Positions 25,478 through 44,197 of a DNA stretch of 64,000 bases are shown here, one piece after another. Every line of letters begins with the position of its first letter. Positions within the stretch are counted from its first letter, which is position 1. The notes below the pieces were generated by a model. That model did not search any database, was not told where the DNA came from, and saw only the letters and a program-made list of their open reading frames with translations. The DNA is from Cerioporus squamosus (taxonomy: Eukaryota; Basidiomycota; Agaricomycetes; Polyporales; Polyporaceae), in assembly GCA_022592435.1 (NCBI GenBank), contig JABYQS010000042.1:124001-188000 (forward strand), in the 5' to 3' direction. The position numbers and the translations under genes were made by a program.

Positions 25478-26923
25478 TCATGGCGTGTTTGTGTTCGACG
25501 TGTTCGTTCCCGGGGGCAGCGGGAACTCGCGGACAGTTACGGCGTCGTCTTCGTTCTCCGAGTAAGCAGAGTAGGTTGAGCCCTGCATAGAGACCACGCG
25601 CAAGCGCTCCTCGACCTCCTCTTTGCTAAGGTCGAGAGCGGCGATGAGGGAAGCCATAGCGCGCGGGTTTCCGAAGGCTTGTGCAGACGCACCGCTTGCA
25701 ACGGCGGCCCTGTTTGGAAGACCTGCGTTGGGCGACAAGGCGTCGGGCATGGGAGCCGCCTCGACGGCAGAAACGGGGACGGCCTCCTGCAGGTCAAGGA
25801 AGGGGTTGGTGTTGACTGTCACGGTGTGAGCCGTGGCACGACTCTCCGAACGCACGAGACTCTGTCCGCGGCTCGTGCGGCTGTTACTGCGACTGCGAAT
25901 GGCACGGCTCGTGCGATGCATGTCCTGAGCGTTGAAGAAGGGATTGTTGCCCCGCGCTCTCCGCTCCTCAGCCATCTCCGCGAACGGATTGCGCGACATG
26001 GAGGGAGCGATCGGAGACGACTCGTCCTCCTCAATGTGGAGGACCTCGGCGGACTCCCACTTGTGTGGCGCAGACGAGGTCGCGGGCGGGGTCATCTTGG
26101 CCATGACCATTGTGGGGGACATCGCGCCAGAATCAACACGGACGGAGCGCATGGACAGGAACGAGTCGTCACCGAGAGTCTCGCCATCCCACGATACGCC
26201 GCTGTTTTGGCGGGCGGCAGCGGCGGCGGTGGCGAAGGGCTTCTGGGGGTTCTCCAGAGAGAGCTCCTCTGCGAGTGTCGGGTGGTACTTCGTGAACTCG
26301 AGCTGGGGGAGGTCGAACTCGTCCGTGGTCGTCTTGGTCGTGTACGCGGTGCGGATGCTGGGAGACTTCTTGAACATCGAGAAGTTCTTCTCGTCCGACT
26401 CCTGCAACTCCCGGGCGTTGGGCGACTGTGGGACATCGCCGCGGGGCTTCTCCGAGTCGTCCAATGGCTTGAACGACCTGGCATACGCCCGCTGCTGCTC
26501 GGCCTGGCCCGCGGCATTCCTCCTCTCGGAGGAAGTCAACTTGTCCGACGACCGCTTGTACCACGCGAGGAAGAGGCAGATGAGGAGGAACAGGCCGACG
26601 AACGCACCCACACATGCACCGATGACCACTCCGATGGGGATCTGCTTTGACGAGCTTGCGGAAACGCCAGAATCCGCCGCGCCTGACGGTGAGACGACGG
26701 GCGAGGAAGTCGTGGGCACGGAGGTGGGCGAGGATGTGAGCACGATGGTGGAGGACTGGACAAGCGGGACCCCCGTCCCGGTCACCAGCTTCGTAGCAGA
26801 CGTGTCGACGGCGAGCCCCGTGGCTGCTGCGGACCCGGACACGGTGATCCCGCCTGGGAGAAGGCCGTCGATGCTGGTCGCGTCATCGAGTTGTCGGGGC
26901 TTGTGGTTTGGATGTATGCGCAT
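25478..26923 (-). CDS. single-pass membrane protein with Ser/Thr-rich outer part, unrecognised
   Basis: One uninterrupted frame of 481 residues. The first about 95 residues are Ser/Thr/Gly/Val-rich (TSSPTSVPTTSSPVVSPSGA), as in glycosylated extracellular stalks. One clear membrane segment follows (IPIGVVIGACVGAFVGLFLLICLFLAWY), then a basic stop-transfer KRSSDK and a long cytoplasmic, disordered Ser/Pro/Arg-rich tail. This layout resembles fungal MID2/WSC-like or SKG6-like surface proteins, but no cysteine-rich sensor domain is seen. There is no signal peptide at the chosen start (MRIHPNHKPRQLDD). The frame stays open a little upstream without another ATG, so a small 5' exon with a signal sequence may be missing. 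Confidence 0.65.
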   Translation of the reverse strand: MRIHPNHKPRQLDDATSIDGLLPGGITVSGSAAATGLAVDTSATKLVTGTGVPLVQSSTIVLTSSPTSVPTTSSPVVSPSGAADSGVSASSSKQIPIGVVIGACVGAFVGLFLLICLFLAWYKRSSDKLTSSERRNAAGQAEQQRAYARSFKPLDDSEKPRGDVPQSPNARELQESDEKNFSMFKKSPSIRTAYTTKTTTDEFDLPQLEFTKYHPTLAEELSLENPQKPFATAAAAARQNSGVSWDGETLGDDSFLSMRSVRVDSGAMSPTMVMAKMTPPATSSAPHKWESAEVLHIEEDESSPIAPSMSRNPFAEMAEERRARGNNPFFNAQDMHRTSRAIRSRSNSRTSRGQSLVRSESRATAHTVTVNTNPFLDLQEAVPVSAVEAAPMPDALSPNAGLPNRAAVASGASAQAFGNPRAMASLIAALDLSKEEVEERLRVVSMQGSTYSAYSENEDDAVTVREFPLPPGTNTSNTNTP

Positions 26924-28200
26924 GACAGTTAGAGTTGAAAGGAGACAGGATGGAGGAGTGAAGTAAGGAACGACGAGGGGATGCGCCCGCTGGAAGCGGG
27001 GCGATGATTAGACTGAAATACGCGCGGGCTAGGGCGCACGGACGTAATTAGACGGGTTCATTCGAGGACGAGCGGGCACAACGGATGGGAGCTCACCTGG
27101 TGAAAGGGGGAAAGAGGCAGCCCGGGGAGACGAGGGTGGGCCTGAGCTCTTCTACGCCGTCTTGGTCGACGGAGAGCGGGTGGGAGAGGGAACGGAGGAG
27201 GAGGTCGCCATCAGCAGAAGGCGTCCTGAAACCGTTGCATGGAATTGGTAACTGCCGCGGCCGGCATCCGCATCGCCGCCTGCGACCCGACGTCCCGGCC
27301 CCGCTTCCCGCACTCGCGCCCGCCTGTGCGCGCCCCAGACTCAGTGCGTCGACGATGTCTGTAAGTACTGCTACACCGCGTCCACCGTGCAGTCTGCTGA
27401 CGAGTGTGTTGCTCAGAGGTGCTGGGGGCGCACGGCTCTGCATGTAAGCCAGCTTACGCCGCGATAGGGCCAATCACAGCACTGGCAGTTTCATCGGTCT
27501 CGCAATGATCATCATACTTACAGGCGCGCCGACCGCTCGAGCGTCGACGAGCACTAAATATATTCTCTTGCAGCCCACATTCTACCTGGCAGAATCGCAC
27601 GCGCTCGGTATGAAAGAAATGTACATTGTCAAACTTGAAGGTTCCTGCCAGTGCCTGACATTTCCCGTCCATGGGAAACAAACCACAGAGCGACCTGTGG
27701 TATGCAGCCCGGACTGTGTAGGTCTACATATACCGCCCAGCGCGCCCTGTGTTGCTCTGTTCATGATGTTCCACACCGCCGCGTGAGGGGAATCAAGCAT
27801 GATGAGGCTGAGTATCGGTCCCTGGGACGCCCAAGGGCGTAAGGCGCATTCCTATCTAACGTGTGCGGTCTCGAGTCTGTCACTTGCAGCCGGTGGCAGC
27901 GAGTCGACGGATGCAATCTTGCTTCATTCTCTGGCTTATTGTTGTCCGACGTGTTCGCCTGGATGTCGCCTGGATGTTCAGCCGATAGTTGCTCTGAAGT
28001 GGACTGTCTTCCGCCTGAATGGGGCTACTACTTACTACACGACGACCTGAAGCAAATACACCGCATATCGGACATTCTGCACCTGTACGAGAACTCAGGA
28101 GAAGATATGTAGGAGAGGCAAGAGACGAACTGTTATCAACATAGTACAGTATGATGGGCCGCGCAAAGCTCAGACCGCAGGAAATGGAGCCAGATGCAGA
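26924..28200. other. intergenic stretch, no supported gene
   Basis: Upstream region of the membrane-protein gene and downstream region of the DUF6533 gene. A plus-strand ATG followed by a donor site (about 27354, ATG TCT gtaagt) was examined but leads to no recognisable product. Nothing firm seen. Confidence 0.4.
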
Positions 28201-29937
28201 TTACGGGGAAGACGACGACGCAGCGACCTGACACTGGGACACCTGGATCCCACCTTCCTCCTCCCCGCCTGAACCCGACCCAACGTCCCACTCGAGTTCA
28301 TTGTCGGACGTTGCCGGAAGATCCGGATTGATGAAAGCTCCAAGGGGCGAGATGAAGCTTGGGGTATCGTATGGGTCCCGCGAGGAATGCAGCGCATCGT
28401 CGGCGTCGAGTCTGACAACCGCCTGGTTTACTTCTTGCAGGTCGAGGAGGAAGCGCGAGATGAGGGTGGCCGTGAGGCTGCAGAAGCAGAGTGGCAGTCA
28501 GCAGACGATCGCATATTAGCCTGAGGGCGAGCCCGAAATGCGTACGGGCCGGTGAAGTAGGACACGTAGCTCGATTCCGAATTGGTCGCTATCTGTCGAG
28601 GTTAACGAAGAATGAGCTTCCGGTTGGGAGGCGTGAGACAAGTCATGCGCATTACCGCAGTTGCCGAAAGGACGAGGTGGAGGACATTCAGGATGAGTAG
28701 AACTCTGGGTAAGAGTAATGTGTGAGTCGGTCCGCCATCCAAATACTTCTGCCTTTGTTGTTCGACGTACACAAAATACATTGTTCCTGTGTGTGGTGTG
28801 AACAAACCGCGACGTCCTTCGGTACATCGGTTGTTGCTGAAGAGCGACATACCATCGCGGAAGAGGACATCCGACAGCGACAGCCTCTTCGACTGTCGCA
28901 TATCCCTTAAGGCACCCCTACTGTCTAGCTTTGCCCATGTGATGTAGATGAGTAGAACATCGGCAACAATAAGCGGTACTCGAGAGATTATTATGACTGC
29001 GTAGTTCTCAGGATGAGTGTGTGCCATCGCATGTGAGCAGTAGCCAACCTACGTCTTGTGCAAAGTCAGTACACAGTTATATAAAATGAGATGGAGAGAG
29101 CGCAACCTTAGGCCAACTGTCGCATTCACATCGCCTGTCTGAAGGCATCCAAATGGCGGGAAGTTCTCTCCAGAGAGCTGGTAGCCATATACAGCCTGCA
29201 TCGTTGACTAGTCTGAGTCCATCCACATGATCTGAACAAATATCCATCCACTCACCGCATTAGCCCCCACTGGCACTAAAGACAAGGTGAGGACGAGTAG
29301 TCCAAGAAGCTTGCTCCTGCTCAAAACGTATGCACGGAGGGCGGAGAATACTGGTTGCGACGCATCAGAGACTTCCTTTCCAAGACGGAAGGATGACTTA
29401 CTCGCCGCGGGGACGAACTGTAGTAATGTGAAAGCCACTCCTGTCCTTATGAACAACTCGCAACTGCGGATGTCAATAGTCAATCCATGGTACTTTGAGC
29501 TCTGCATGGCCATACACCAACCTCTGGAAACCGGTCAGACATTGCCATGGCACCACCTGAGACGGCTCACTCACCTTATCCGAAGGAAAAGTTACGAAGC
29601 CGACCAACACCATGATGTAGAGCGTCATGGAAATCCACCTGTTCGCGAAGAACAAGAGTGATGCCCCGCCTCGCTTAGCCCAGAAGCACGCCACCTCTCG
29701 TTCGAACGTGACGAAGGCATCATATATGAAGAGAACTATGGCGAGTAATAGCGTGAGGTTGAGGGGGACGAGCTTGTAATGGAACGAACGTACTGCAGGC
29801 TGCCATCTGGCAGTAATGCTCGGTATAGCTGTTACAGGTTGGCGGTGTTAGCAAGTCGCATCTGCGCCAATGGCGTAGAGAGAATCGACGCACATGCTGC
29901 TGAATAGGGCCGTGGCAGCATCTGCGTCGGAGGACAT
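28201..29937 (-). CDS. DUF6533-type multi-pass membrane protein
   Basis: Member of a large, functionally unknown family expanded in Agaricomycetes. First exon MSSDADAATALFSSI is spliced to WQPAVRSFHYKLVPLNLTLLL; then the family pattern appears: a hydrophobic segment ending FIYDAFVTFEREVACFWAKRG, FFANRWISMTLYIMVLVGF, and later hydrophobic segments (LLGLLVLTLSLVPVGANAV, IIISRVPLIVADVLLIYITW, LLLPRVLLILNVLHLVLSA). The cytoplasmic tail reads LISRFLLDLQEVNQAV, is acidic and ends VAASSSSP. About seven membrane segments are expected. No catalytic motif is seen. Exon borders in the middle are less certain than the ends. No function should be inferred. Confidence 0.78.
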
Positions 29938-31188
29938 GTTGGAAGCTGAGAGGCGATGGGAGCGAGGGCCCAGGACGTTCGCAATGGCATGCTATGGCTC
30001 GACCTGGCCTTAAATAGAGAAGGGTGCTCTCAGTAACCGGCACTGTCCTGACCCTACAAGCATCGTCCAGGTCTCGAGACAGAGATATCTGCGAGCGTGA
30101 GGCGGCGCAGCGTGGATTTTGAAAACACGGTCTGGATCGGATCAAGTTACGGAAGTTCATGTTCAACTTAGCTCAAGCTAAAATGGACGCTCTATGAGCG
30201 GCGATAGTAGAGGAACCAAGGTATAAGTACATTGCAACATCAGCCATGGGCAGTTCCCCAGAGGTCGAACATACTGACTAGCTCTACACTTGGGCCAATG
30301 TAGGACGCACAGGCGGCGGAAGCCCGGCGAGCCTGAGGGACGAGCAAACAAGTTTGGCTTCTCGATCAGCGTGCATCCCACATTTTGTAGCTCGAATTTG
30401 ATATCCGCGCGTCTCGCGGGTTCGACCAGCGCGCGAACATTGACCGGCTTGCAGGCAGACTTCGGGGAACCCCTACCTGTCAGATTGGAAACGGGTTTCA
30501 TCAGTTTTTCGTGCACAGCTACAGCGCAGAGGAACTCACAACCGAAAGACGGCCTTGCTGGGTCCGTATATAGTCCTGTACTGGTACCCGCTTTCGAGTC
30601 CGGGTGGCAAGTGGTGCGGGAATTGCTCAGGCTCATGCAGGAATATACGCGTTAGCACACCCTCACCCGACACGGGGGATTAGTTCGGGAGACACGTAGA
30701 ACGATGAGAAGGGAAACATAGTGAGAAGAGGCAAGCTAGTACTTGAGCCTCGATGGAGCGCCGTGTCGCATCTGGGGCGAGAGACCCTGAGGCCTGAGAG
30801 ACACATGTGGGCGCGTACCTGCTCGAGAACATTGGCGTTTGGCAATTTGTTCGTGTAGTATGCGGCCCCGAAGCCGAGCGGGCTGCCTCCCATGTTTTAC
30901 ATGGAGACATCGTGATGACCCACGAACTTGAGGTCCTATAGATCCGCTCGCTGTCGACCTTGTCGTCCCCACGCTCCGAGAACATTGGTTGTTGAGCATC
31001 CGCGAGGTGTCTGAGTAGGGCAGTCAATTGATTAGGGAGCCTCCTTGTGATACTGTATGTGTAGGCTGTATGATACAGACAATCTATGGATGTGCGATGT
31101 GCGAGAGCGGTGAGTGTGCAGATATAGACAATGTGAGAGTGCAGGACGGGGGAAAATTAGTATATTATGTATATCGTTAGCTTTTGTA
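29938..31188. other. intergenic stretch with weak coding-like fragments
   Basis: Promoter side of the DUF6533 gene and 3' side of the RMND1-like gene. On the minus strand two short pieces look protein-like: one starting at 30893 (MGGSPLGFGAAYYTNKL) and one near 30530-30620 (LPPGLESGYQYRTIYGPSK). Plausible donors and acceptors exist, but no joined model is convincing. Could be a tiny gene or a relic. Confidence 0.3.
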
Positions 31189-32686
31189 TCACACTGTCAG
31201 TGTGAGTTCGGAGGAGGCAGGAGACTCGGGCTTCTCGTCCTCGCCGAAGACCATGTGCCAGAGCTCTGGGCCGTCGCGGATGAGACACTGTCATAACTCG
31301 TCAGCATAAAATCAAAGGAGTAACAGCAGGGTTAGAACGCACAATCACGACCTCAACGGCGATGAGGGCGATGATGATAAGCTCCATGCGGTGCCCAGAC
31401 GTCTAGGTGAAATGTTTGAATCCATCCGGGTGAACGTAAACGAAACCGTGCACGTACCTCCGTCAGCAGTTCTCTCAACACCGATTGCATCTGTCCAATA
31501 CGTCAGAACATAGCCGATAGGCACCCAGAGTTAAGTGTACGGACCTCCGCAGCGTAAGTGATCTTGTCGTTCACGGACCGAATGCGCGCCCTGACGTCGA
31601 GAGCATTGCTCAGAGAGTTGAAGTATCCTGCGTCCACATTTTTAGCATCGCGCATAAACAATGACGGTTCTTTGACGCAAAGGTACCTTCTAACACGGGC
31701 TCTGACCAGTAGAAGTCGGGCGTGTCGGAGAAGTTCTCGCGGTTGAGGTTGAGGCCCTGACGGAAGCGGAGCAGCTCCCCGAGCTTCATGACGAGAGCGC
31801 GCCGCCCGAGGCCGGGCTTGCCCGTCTTCTGCAGCGTGCGCGGGAGTAGCGCTACGGAAGAAAGATAGTGGTCGAGCGCGGTCTCCAAGCCGGAGAGGGC
31901 AGTCGACCGTGACAGGGCCTGCGAGAACGCGTACCGGGCGAGCAACGTCTCGCGCGGGAGGGTCGACGGGGGCAAATTGGCGGGCATAGAGTCTTCGCTG
32001 CTGAGCGGCGGCGTTCGCCCAAGGATGATCAAGTCTCCTTGCAGACGCGTATCCCTACACAAAACACACGGTGTCAGCACCGTAAAGCGGAGTTTGCCAG
32101 TCCACAGAACACCGAGCACTCACTCCTCAGGATCCGTGACGAACTCAAGGTCCTCCGTCTCTGCTTCCTTGAGGGGCGCGACCGCCGCCCCACTGCGATC
32201 CAACACCTGCCGCTTGAACCGCTCCGCCTCCTCCTCGCCGAGACCCCAGCACACGAAGCTGCCGTTCCCGAACACGAACACCTCGCCCTCCTTTTTACTC
32301 ACCGGGTCCGTCCAGCGCGGGACCCACCACGCGTCGTGCAGAAGCTGCGTACCCGGGGGGAGCGCGGCACGCAGGCTTGGCATGAGGTACCGCTCCGCGG
32401 ACGCGTAGGTGAAGATGGGGTGGATGTCGCTGCGGGTGGGTGTCGGGTTCGAGCGGATGGGGAGCGAGGCGGAGGCTGCGCGTCGGAGCGGTGTCGAGGC
32501 TTTTGGCTTCGGCTTCGGCACGTCTGTCTGAGGTTGTGGGGGCTTCTGTGAGAAGGCGCGGCGGAGGAGTAGTCGGGAATATGGGGACGGTGTGGATGGG
32601 TGCGCGGGTGTCGCCCATTGCCAGCAGCGGGGTGTGCGAGTGAAGCTCTGGCGAAGCTGCCGTTGAACGAGCGTGGCCGGGTTCAT
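31189..32686 (-). CDS. mitochondrial DUF155 protein (RMND1 / MRX10 type)
   Basis: Homologue of human RMND1 and yeast MRX10, inner-membrane proteins needed for mitochondrial translation. The N-terminus is a typical presequence, rich in Arg/Ser/Thr and lacking acids (MNPATLVQRQLRQSFTRTPR). The DUF155 domain follows: VFVFGNGSFVCWGL, EDTRLQGDLIILG-type segment, LARYAFSQALSRSTALSGLE, GKPGLGRRALVMKLGELLRFRQ, LNRENFSDTPDFYWSEP, YFNSLSNALDVRARI. The C-terminus has one membrane segment after a conserved RMELIIIALIAVEVVI, then a short tail. About six introns. The presequence argues for the mitochondrial branch rather than RMD1/RMD8. Confidence 0.88.
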
Positions 32687-33368
32687 GGTGAATGGGTCCG
32701 CAGATGCCTCTGGCAGTCTGCACAGTCCGTAGTGTCGTATGGACTGATGGTTAGAAGCAAAGTTCAGCAAGTCACTACAACTCGCAAAGATGACAGTTAT
32801 GGGCGCCTGTCTGCCGCCGGATGCGTAACGCAGCTTCTCGGCAGCATCTCTCATCGCTTTGACCTCCTCTTTACTCCGGATTACCCTGGATCACCTCTTC
32901 CTCTCAGACTGATAGATCGTCGTCATCCTGAGCAACGCCACGCTTGGAAACAGCGCCTTCGCCACGGAGGGAGATACTTAGCTGAGATCTGGATGCAGGC
33001 ACGCCTCCGGACACTACACATCGAAGTAACCACAGGTCCATCCGCGTGTCTCTGTACAGCGTCGACGACGCGTTAGCAACATTGAACGAGTACAACGATA
33101 CAAGGGCTCCAGTCGTCTGACCGTCCTTGGTGCGTCCTTGTAATTCTCGCTGGAAGCTCGTTTCCGCTTACGACAGTCTTGTGATGCCATTGTCCTGTGC
33201 AGATCACGCTAGCCGTGCAACCCAGCGATCGCCCTCGAGGCTCTACAGGATCTTGGTCAGGAGCTTCTCGTCAGCCCTACTTAGCTTCCACCTCAAACTC
33301 CGTCGGGGATTATTCGTACAGATACATCGCCCAAGCCTCTGCCTTCATAACCATCACGGCAGCCTGTC
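32687..33368. promoter_or_regulatory. divergent upstream region (RMND1-like gene / transcription factor gene)
   Basis: 682 bp between two divergent starts. Pyrimidine-rich stretches lie on the sense strand just before the transcription-factor ATG at 33369. No specific operator recognised. Confidence 0.4.
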
Positions 33369-36300
33369 ATGGCGCAACATCCTACCCACCCTCCGCATCC
33401 CCAGTTTCTCGACGTCGACTGGCCGGGGCCCCAGCATAACGAACCCATCCCGCCGCAACCTCTCCAACTCGAGAACGAGTACGATATTGACCCCTCGCGC
33501 TACGACATTCTCCAGAACGACGTCCCACTCATGGATCGCCGCCGTCCGCAGCAGGGCTCCGGATATATGTTGAATGACTTTGGCAGGCAGCAGTTCGGAG
33601 GCACGGGTGACTATGCCTTCACTTTCCCCAACCCTCAGTCCCAGTCCCAGTCCCAGCACTTCGGTGCTCTCTACAATGGCGGCCAGTACTACCACGATCA
33701 AACGGCCCAATTTCCCGGCATGCCCTTCGGGAGCACGTCCCAGTCGATGCCCAGCTCTCCCTACTACGCCGCTGAAGACACCCCCGCGTTTACGTACAGC
33801 CAAGGCCAGGGTCTCCCTGTCAGGCAGCACGCGCGTTCCAGCTCCAATCCTGGCAATCCGGGTCTGACTCCGACTGTTCGCTCGTTCCAGGGCGAGCAGA
33901 CGCCTGTTTATTCCAATGTCCCATCTCCCATGACGCCCAACTTCGGATCGTCGCCGAACTATGGCCCTGGGATGGGCGTGCAGCCCGGGATGCCGTACCA
34001 TGATCGGGGACACATCGACAGCATTGGAGCGCCGCATGCGTCTAAGCGGATGCGCGTGCTGGACGACGGAGAGGGCGAAGTGTCTTCTGCGGACGGAGAT
34101 ATACATGAAGACGGAGGGGCGCAGGGGAAGGAAGGCGGGAAGGCGCCGAAGCCGTGAGTGCAACGTTTCCCCTTGAACTGTATATGGCCATGTCTTGACC
34201 GAGAGTGGGTGCATCTAGCTTGGGAGCGTGCGCGCGTTGCAAAGGCCTGAAGGTGCGCCTGTTCACGCGTCTACGTTGTATGGCTTGATCTTACCTCGCA
34301 TGCTGTCATGTGTAGGTCAAATGCGAGTTCAAGACGGACCCTGACATCTGCAAGCGTTGCCTCAATGGCGGGCACGAATGTGTCATTCCTGGTCGGAAGA
34401 AGCGGCGAGCACCCCCGTACGCAGTCCTCTATCTCACAGCTTCTGGGTCTGGGAGCTTATACGCGCTGTTGAACTGTCCTCAGGAGACGTGATTTGCTCC
34501 TGGGTCAGATCCGCGAACAGGCAGCCAAGATCGAGGAGCTCATGAAGCAGCTGGAGCAGGCAAACAAGCGGGCCAGTCAGAAGGCTGTAAAGAGTGAAGG
34601 GGCCAACGCTGCCTCTCCTTCCCATTCCGCTTCCGGGTCCACGGCAGACTTGTCGAATTTCTCGACTGGCGAGCTGACGGGGTCTGAGATCGGTACTCCG
34701 GAACCGGCGTCAGACCACTTAACAAAGCCGGACGTTCTGGACTGGATTGCCAAGGCGCGTCAGTCAATGGAGGCGTTCGGTGGGTACATCAACATGGGTG
34801 GCCCGAGCGTCACGAAAGACATGCTCGGCGAGGACGTACTGGGTTGGAAGGACAGCAGCAGCGAAGAGGGAGATTCCGCTGGGCAGGACGACGCGGACGA
34901 GACGAAGAGTGACATCCACGTCGAGGTACAGGATGTTGACGCCCCCAGGTCTGAACCACAGCGGGGTCGTACGCGGCCAGAAGGCCCAGGTGCCGCTGAG
35001 GCGAGTACGTCGGCGGCTGAGACCGGAACGGCGAGCAGCACCACGCAGAGCTCGCGCCGGAAGAAGAGTCGCACCGGTGCTGGGCGCGAGAAGCTTGCGA
35101 TCCTTCCGAACGAGGTTGCCCCGATCGGAATGCTTGCGAACCTCAGTCTGAAGAAGTCGAGGAGCCGGAGGTCGAGTCGCAGTCGTAGCGTCAGCACGGT
35201 GGACGACAATGAGTATGGAGTGGCAAATGACGACTACTTCCGTGCGAATAGTACGTGAACTCGTCTCTTCGGCATGCAGTTCGGGACTGACACAATTTTG
35301 AAGGTCCAGGACCGGATCGACCCATAATGTATGCACAACATCAAACACCATATATTCTGCGCAGCGGCTTGGTGACCCCTACAGACGTAGAAAAGCTGTT
35401 CAAGATGTATGCACACCAGTCCATATTCTGCGTCATTTCACTGACCTTTCTCCAGTTATTTCGATTATATCAACCCAAATGTATCACTCCTAGACCCTGT
35501 ACTCTACACCGCTCAGAAGACTTATTGGAGGAGTCCTTTCTTGTTTACTGCTAGTGAGTGTCTCCGACGTATCTGATGGCGTCGCATTGACTCGCTTTCC
35601 AGTCTGTGGCATATCTTCCAGGTTTTACTCCGAGCGTCCGGGGTTGTATCAACAAGCTATGACTTGCGCTCGTCTCGCCGGAGGATCAACACTCATCGGA
35701 GGGCAGAAGAGCGTAGAGACTGTCGCGGCATACATCTTGCTTGCTCTGTATCCTGTCCCGGCCAGGAAATGGGAGGAGGACCGTTGCTGGGTCTACCTGG
35801 GCCTCGCCATCCGGTGCGTATATCCCGTGTATGCCACAGATTCAGGACTGACCTTATCATTTTCCAGCATCGCAACCGACATCAACCTGCACCATCCTCA
35901 CACAGCCCAGCCGCAGAACGAGCAGCACGCTCGAGAGATGCTCAACCGTACCCGCGTATGGCTCAACTGCTTCAATGTTGATCGTTCTATGGCTTCGCAG
36001 TACGGCAAGGCGCCCATCATCAGCAACACCGACTACGTGGCAAACCACACAGAGTTCTGGTACAAGAGCTCTCCGTACAACATCCCGGATATTGACATCC
36101 ACCTGTGCGGGTACAATGCCGAGCTGAAGGTCCTTGCAGAGTACCGTTTCACCATCTTCAGTGATCCGGACCATCCAGTGGGGCTTAACAAGGTCAGTTG
36201 ACCAGACTGACCCTGCCCGGTCTCACCATCGCTCACCCCTTGCTAGAATCTCGACGTCACTGTTGAAGCTAGCAGAACGGATGATCAGCTTGCGCGCCTG

Positions 36301-37434
36301 TGGGAGACTTGGGCTGCGCGCATGCGGGAGGAGAACAACAACTCCCCGGTCTTCCAGTTCCGAATGCATCTCCTGAAGGTAGCGATCAGCTATGCTCGGA
36401 TGACAGCCCTCGCATTCGCCTTCCAGCACACATTTGGTCGAGACCCCTCACAAGGTTTCAGCGACACGTTCTTCTGGAGGGTCAGTTCGATCCGGACTCA
36501 TCTGTGATACAGTAACTCACTTCTTCTGCCAGTGCCTTCGCGCATCAAAAGATCTCATCAGGACACTTGTGGACAACATCGGTGTGCCCGAATTGCGTAC
36601 GTCTCTCTCGGGCTCTCGTCGGCATCTTGTGTTCACAATGCGGGACATGCAGGTATCTACCTGCGCCATGGTCCAGACTCAGAATGTGTCTTCGTAACCT
36701 TCACTTGCGCATTCCTCATAAAGGTACATATCTTAGCATCGTGTCTATCTTCCTCGTGCTGATTCTTGTGATTCAGTTGCTAAGCCCCAAGTTTGCTACC
36801 TACATCCCCCGTGAAACGCGAGTGGAGATTCGATCTATGGTGGAAGAAGTCTCCGACTTCCTAGGTTCTCCCGACATTGCCATCGACGACCGCCATGGTC
36901 CCAAGATGTACTCGCGATTCCTCAAGGGCCTTCTTGAGACCCCTCTGGCAACCATAGATCACTCGCCTACGGCTCTGAAGCGCGCGATGAGGTCCCTTGC
37001 AGCATCTCCATCTGACCTCGACCATGCTTCTGACCGGCCCAGTGCGTCCCCCGCCCCGCCTCCTCCTGCCTCCTCCTCTCCTCCTGGCGAAGATGGAACG
37101 TCAACCCAGAACCAGGCAACGTCTCCGACTGACTCGCAGATGTTCGAGGGTCTTGGGCTGCAATACCCAGAAGATCAAATGTCGCAACCCGTAGATGCTG
37201 CGGAGCTATATGCACCGCCGCTGCCCTTCGATACCGAGCTCTTGCACTCTATGCAGGCGCTCACCGAGTCAAACTGGTCGAACATGGTGTTGCCCGGTAA
37301 GACATAAACCTTTGAATAACCAGCCACGACGACTGACTGAGATGTCCCTGACAGGATTTAACTGGATGGATTCCATACAACCAGATACGGACGTTCAGAT
37401 GCGCTTCAATGACTCTCAAGCTGTGACCCACTGA
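33369..37434 (+). CDS. Zn(II)2Cys6 transcription factor with fungal-specific regulatory domain
   Basis: Nuclear DNA-binding regulator. A long disordered Gln/Pro/Ser-rich N-terminus (about 265 residues, with a QSQSQSQ run) precedes the binuclear zinc cluster, CARCKGLKVKCEFK then DICKRCLNGGHEC, spacing CX2CX6CX8CX2CX6C, followed by basic RKKRRAPP and a coiled coil (LLGQIREQAAKIEELMKQLE). After an acidic linker comes the fungal-specific domain: YFDYINPNVSLLDPVLY, ISSRFYSERPGLYQQAM, AYILLALYPVP, ATDINLHHPHT, MLNRTRVWLNCFNVDRSM. The C-terminus is disordered with a short FNWMDSIQPDTDVQM end. About ten introns, one splitting the zinc cluster. Resembles PriB/xylanolytic-activator-like regulators of wood-decay fungi; target genes unknown. 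The 37195-37434 end exon is less certain. Confidence 0.88.
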
Positions 37435-37576
37435 ACTCTCTTGCTTCTCTTTGCTGTTCTTCGTACTTGTGTTGGATATGTCTTCAGGCTATCGTCTCAT
37501 GCTCGTGTTGTCGTGCCAAATGTAACTCTACAGTACTCTAATCTGTCCGAACCCATTATGTACTGGTACTGGTAGC

Positions 37577-44197
<6,621 letters not shown>

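Noticed and set aside
25679..26966. Plus-strand frames of 320-340 codons opposite the membrane-protein gene
   Set aside because: The minus frame has a clear membrane helix and ordered layout; the plus frames have Gly/Arg-rich content and no motif.
27353..27560. Plus-strand mini-gene starting ATG TCT followed by a donor
   Set aside because: Trial joins give short, compositionally odd products with no similarity I recognise and no consistent third exon.
33354..34214. 286-codon minus-strand frame opposite the transcription-factor N-terminus
   Set aside because: It is the antisense of the well-supported plus-strand exon, low in recognisable features and Arg-rich, as expected for a shadow frame.
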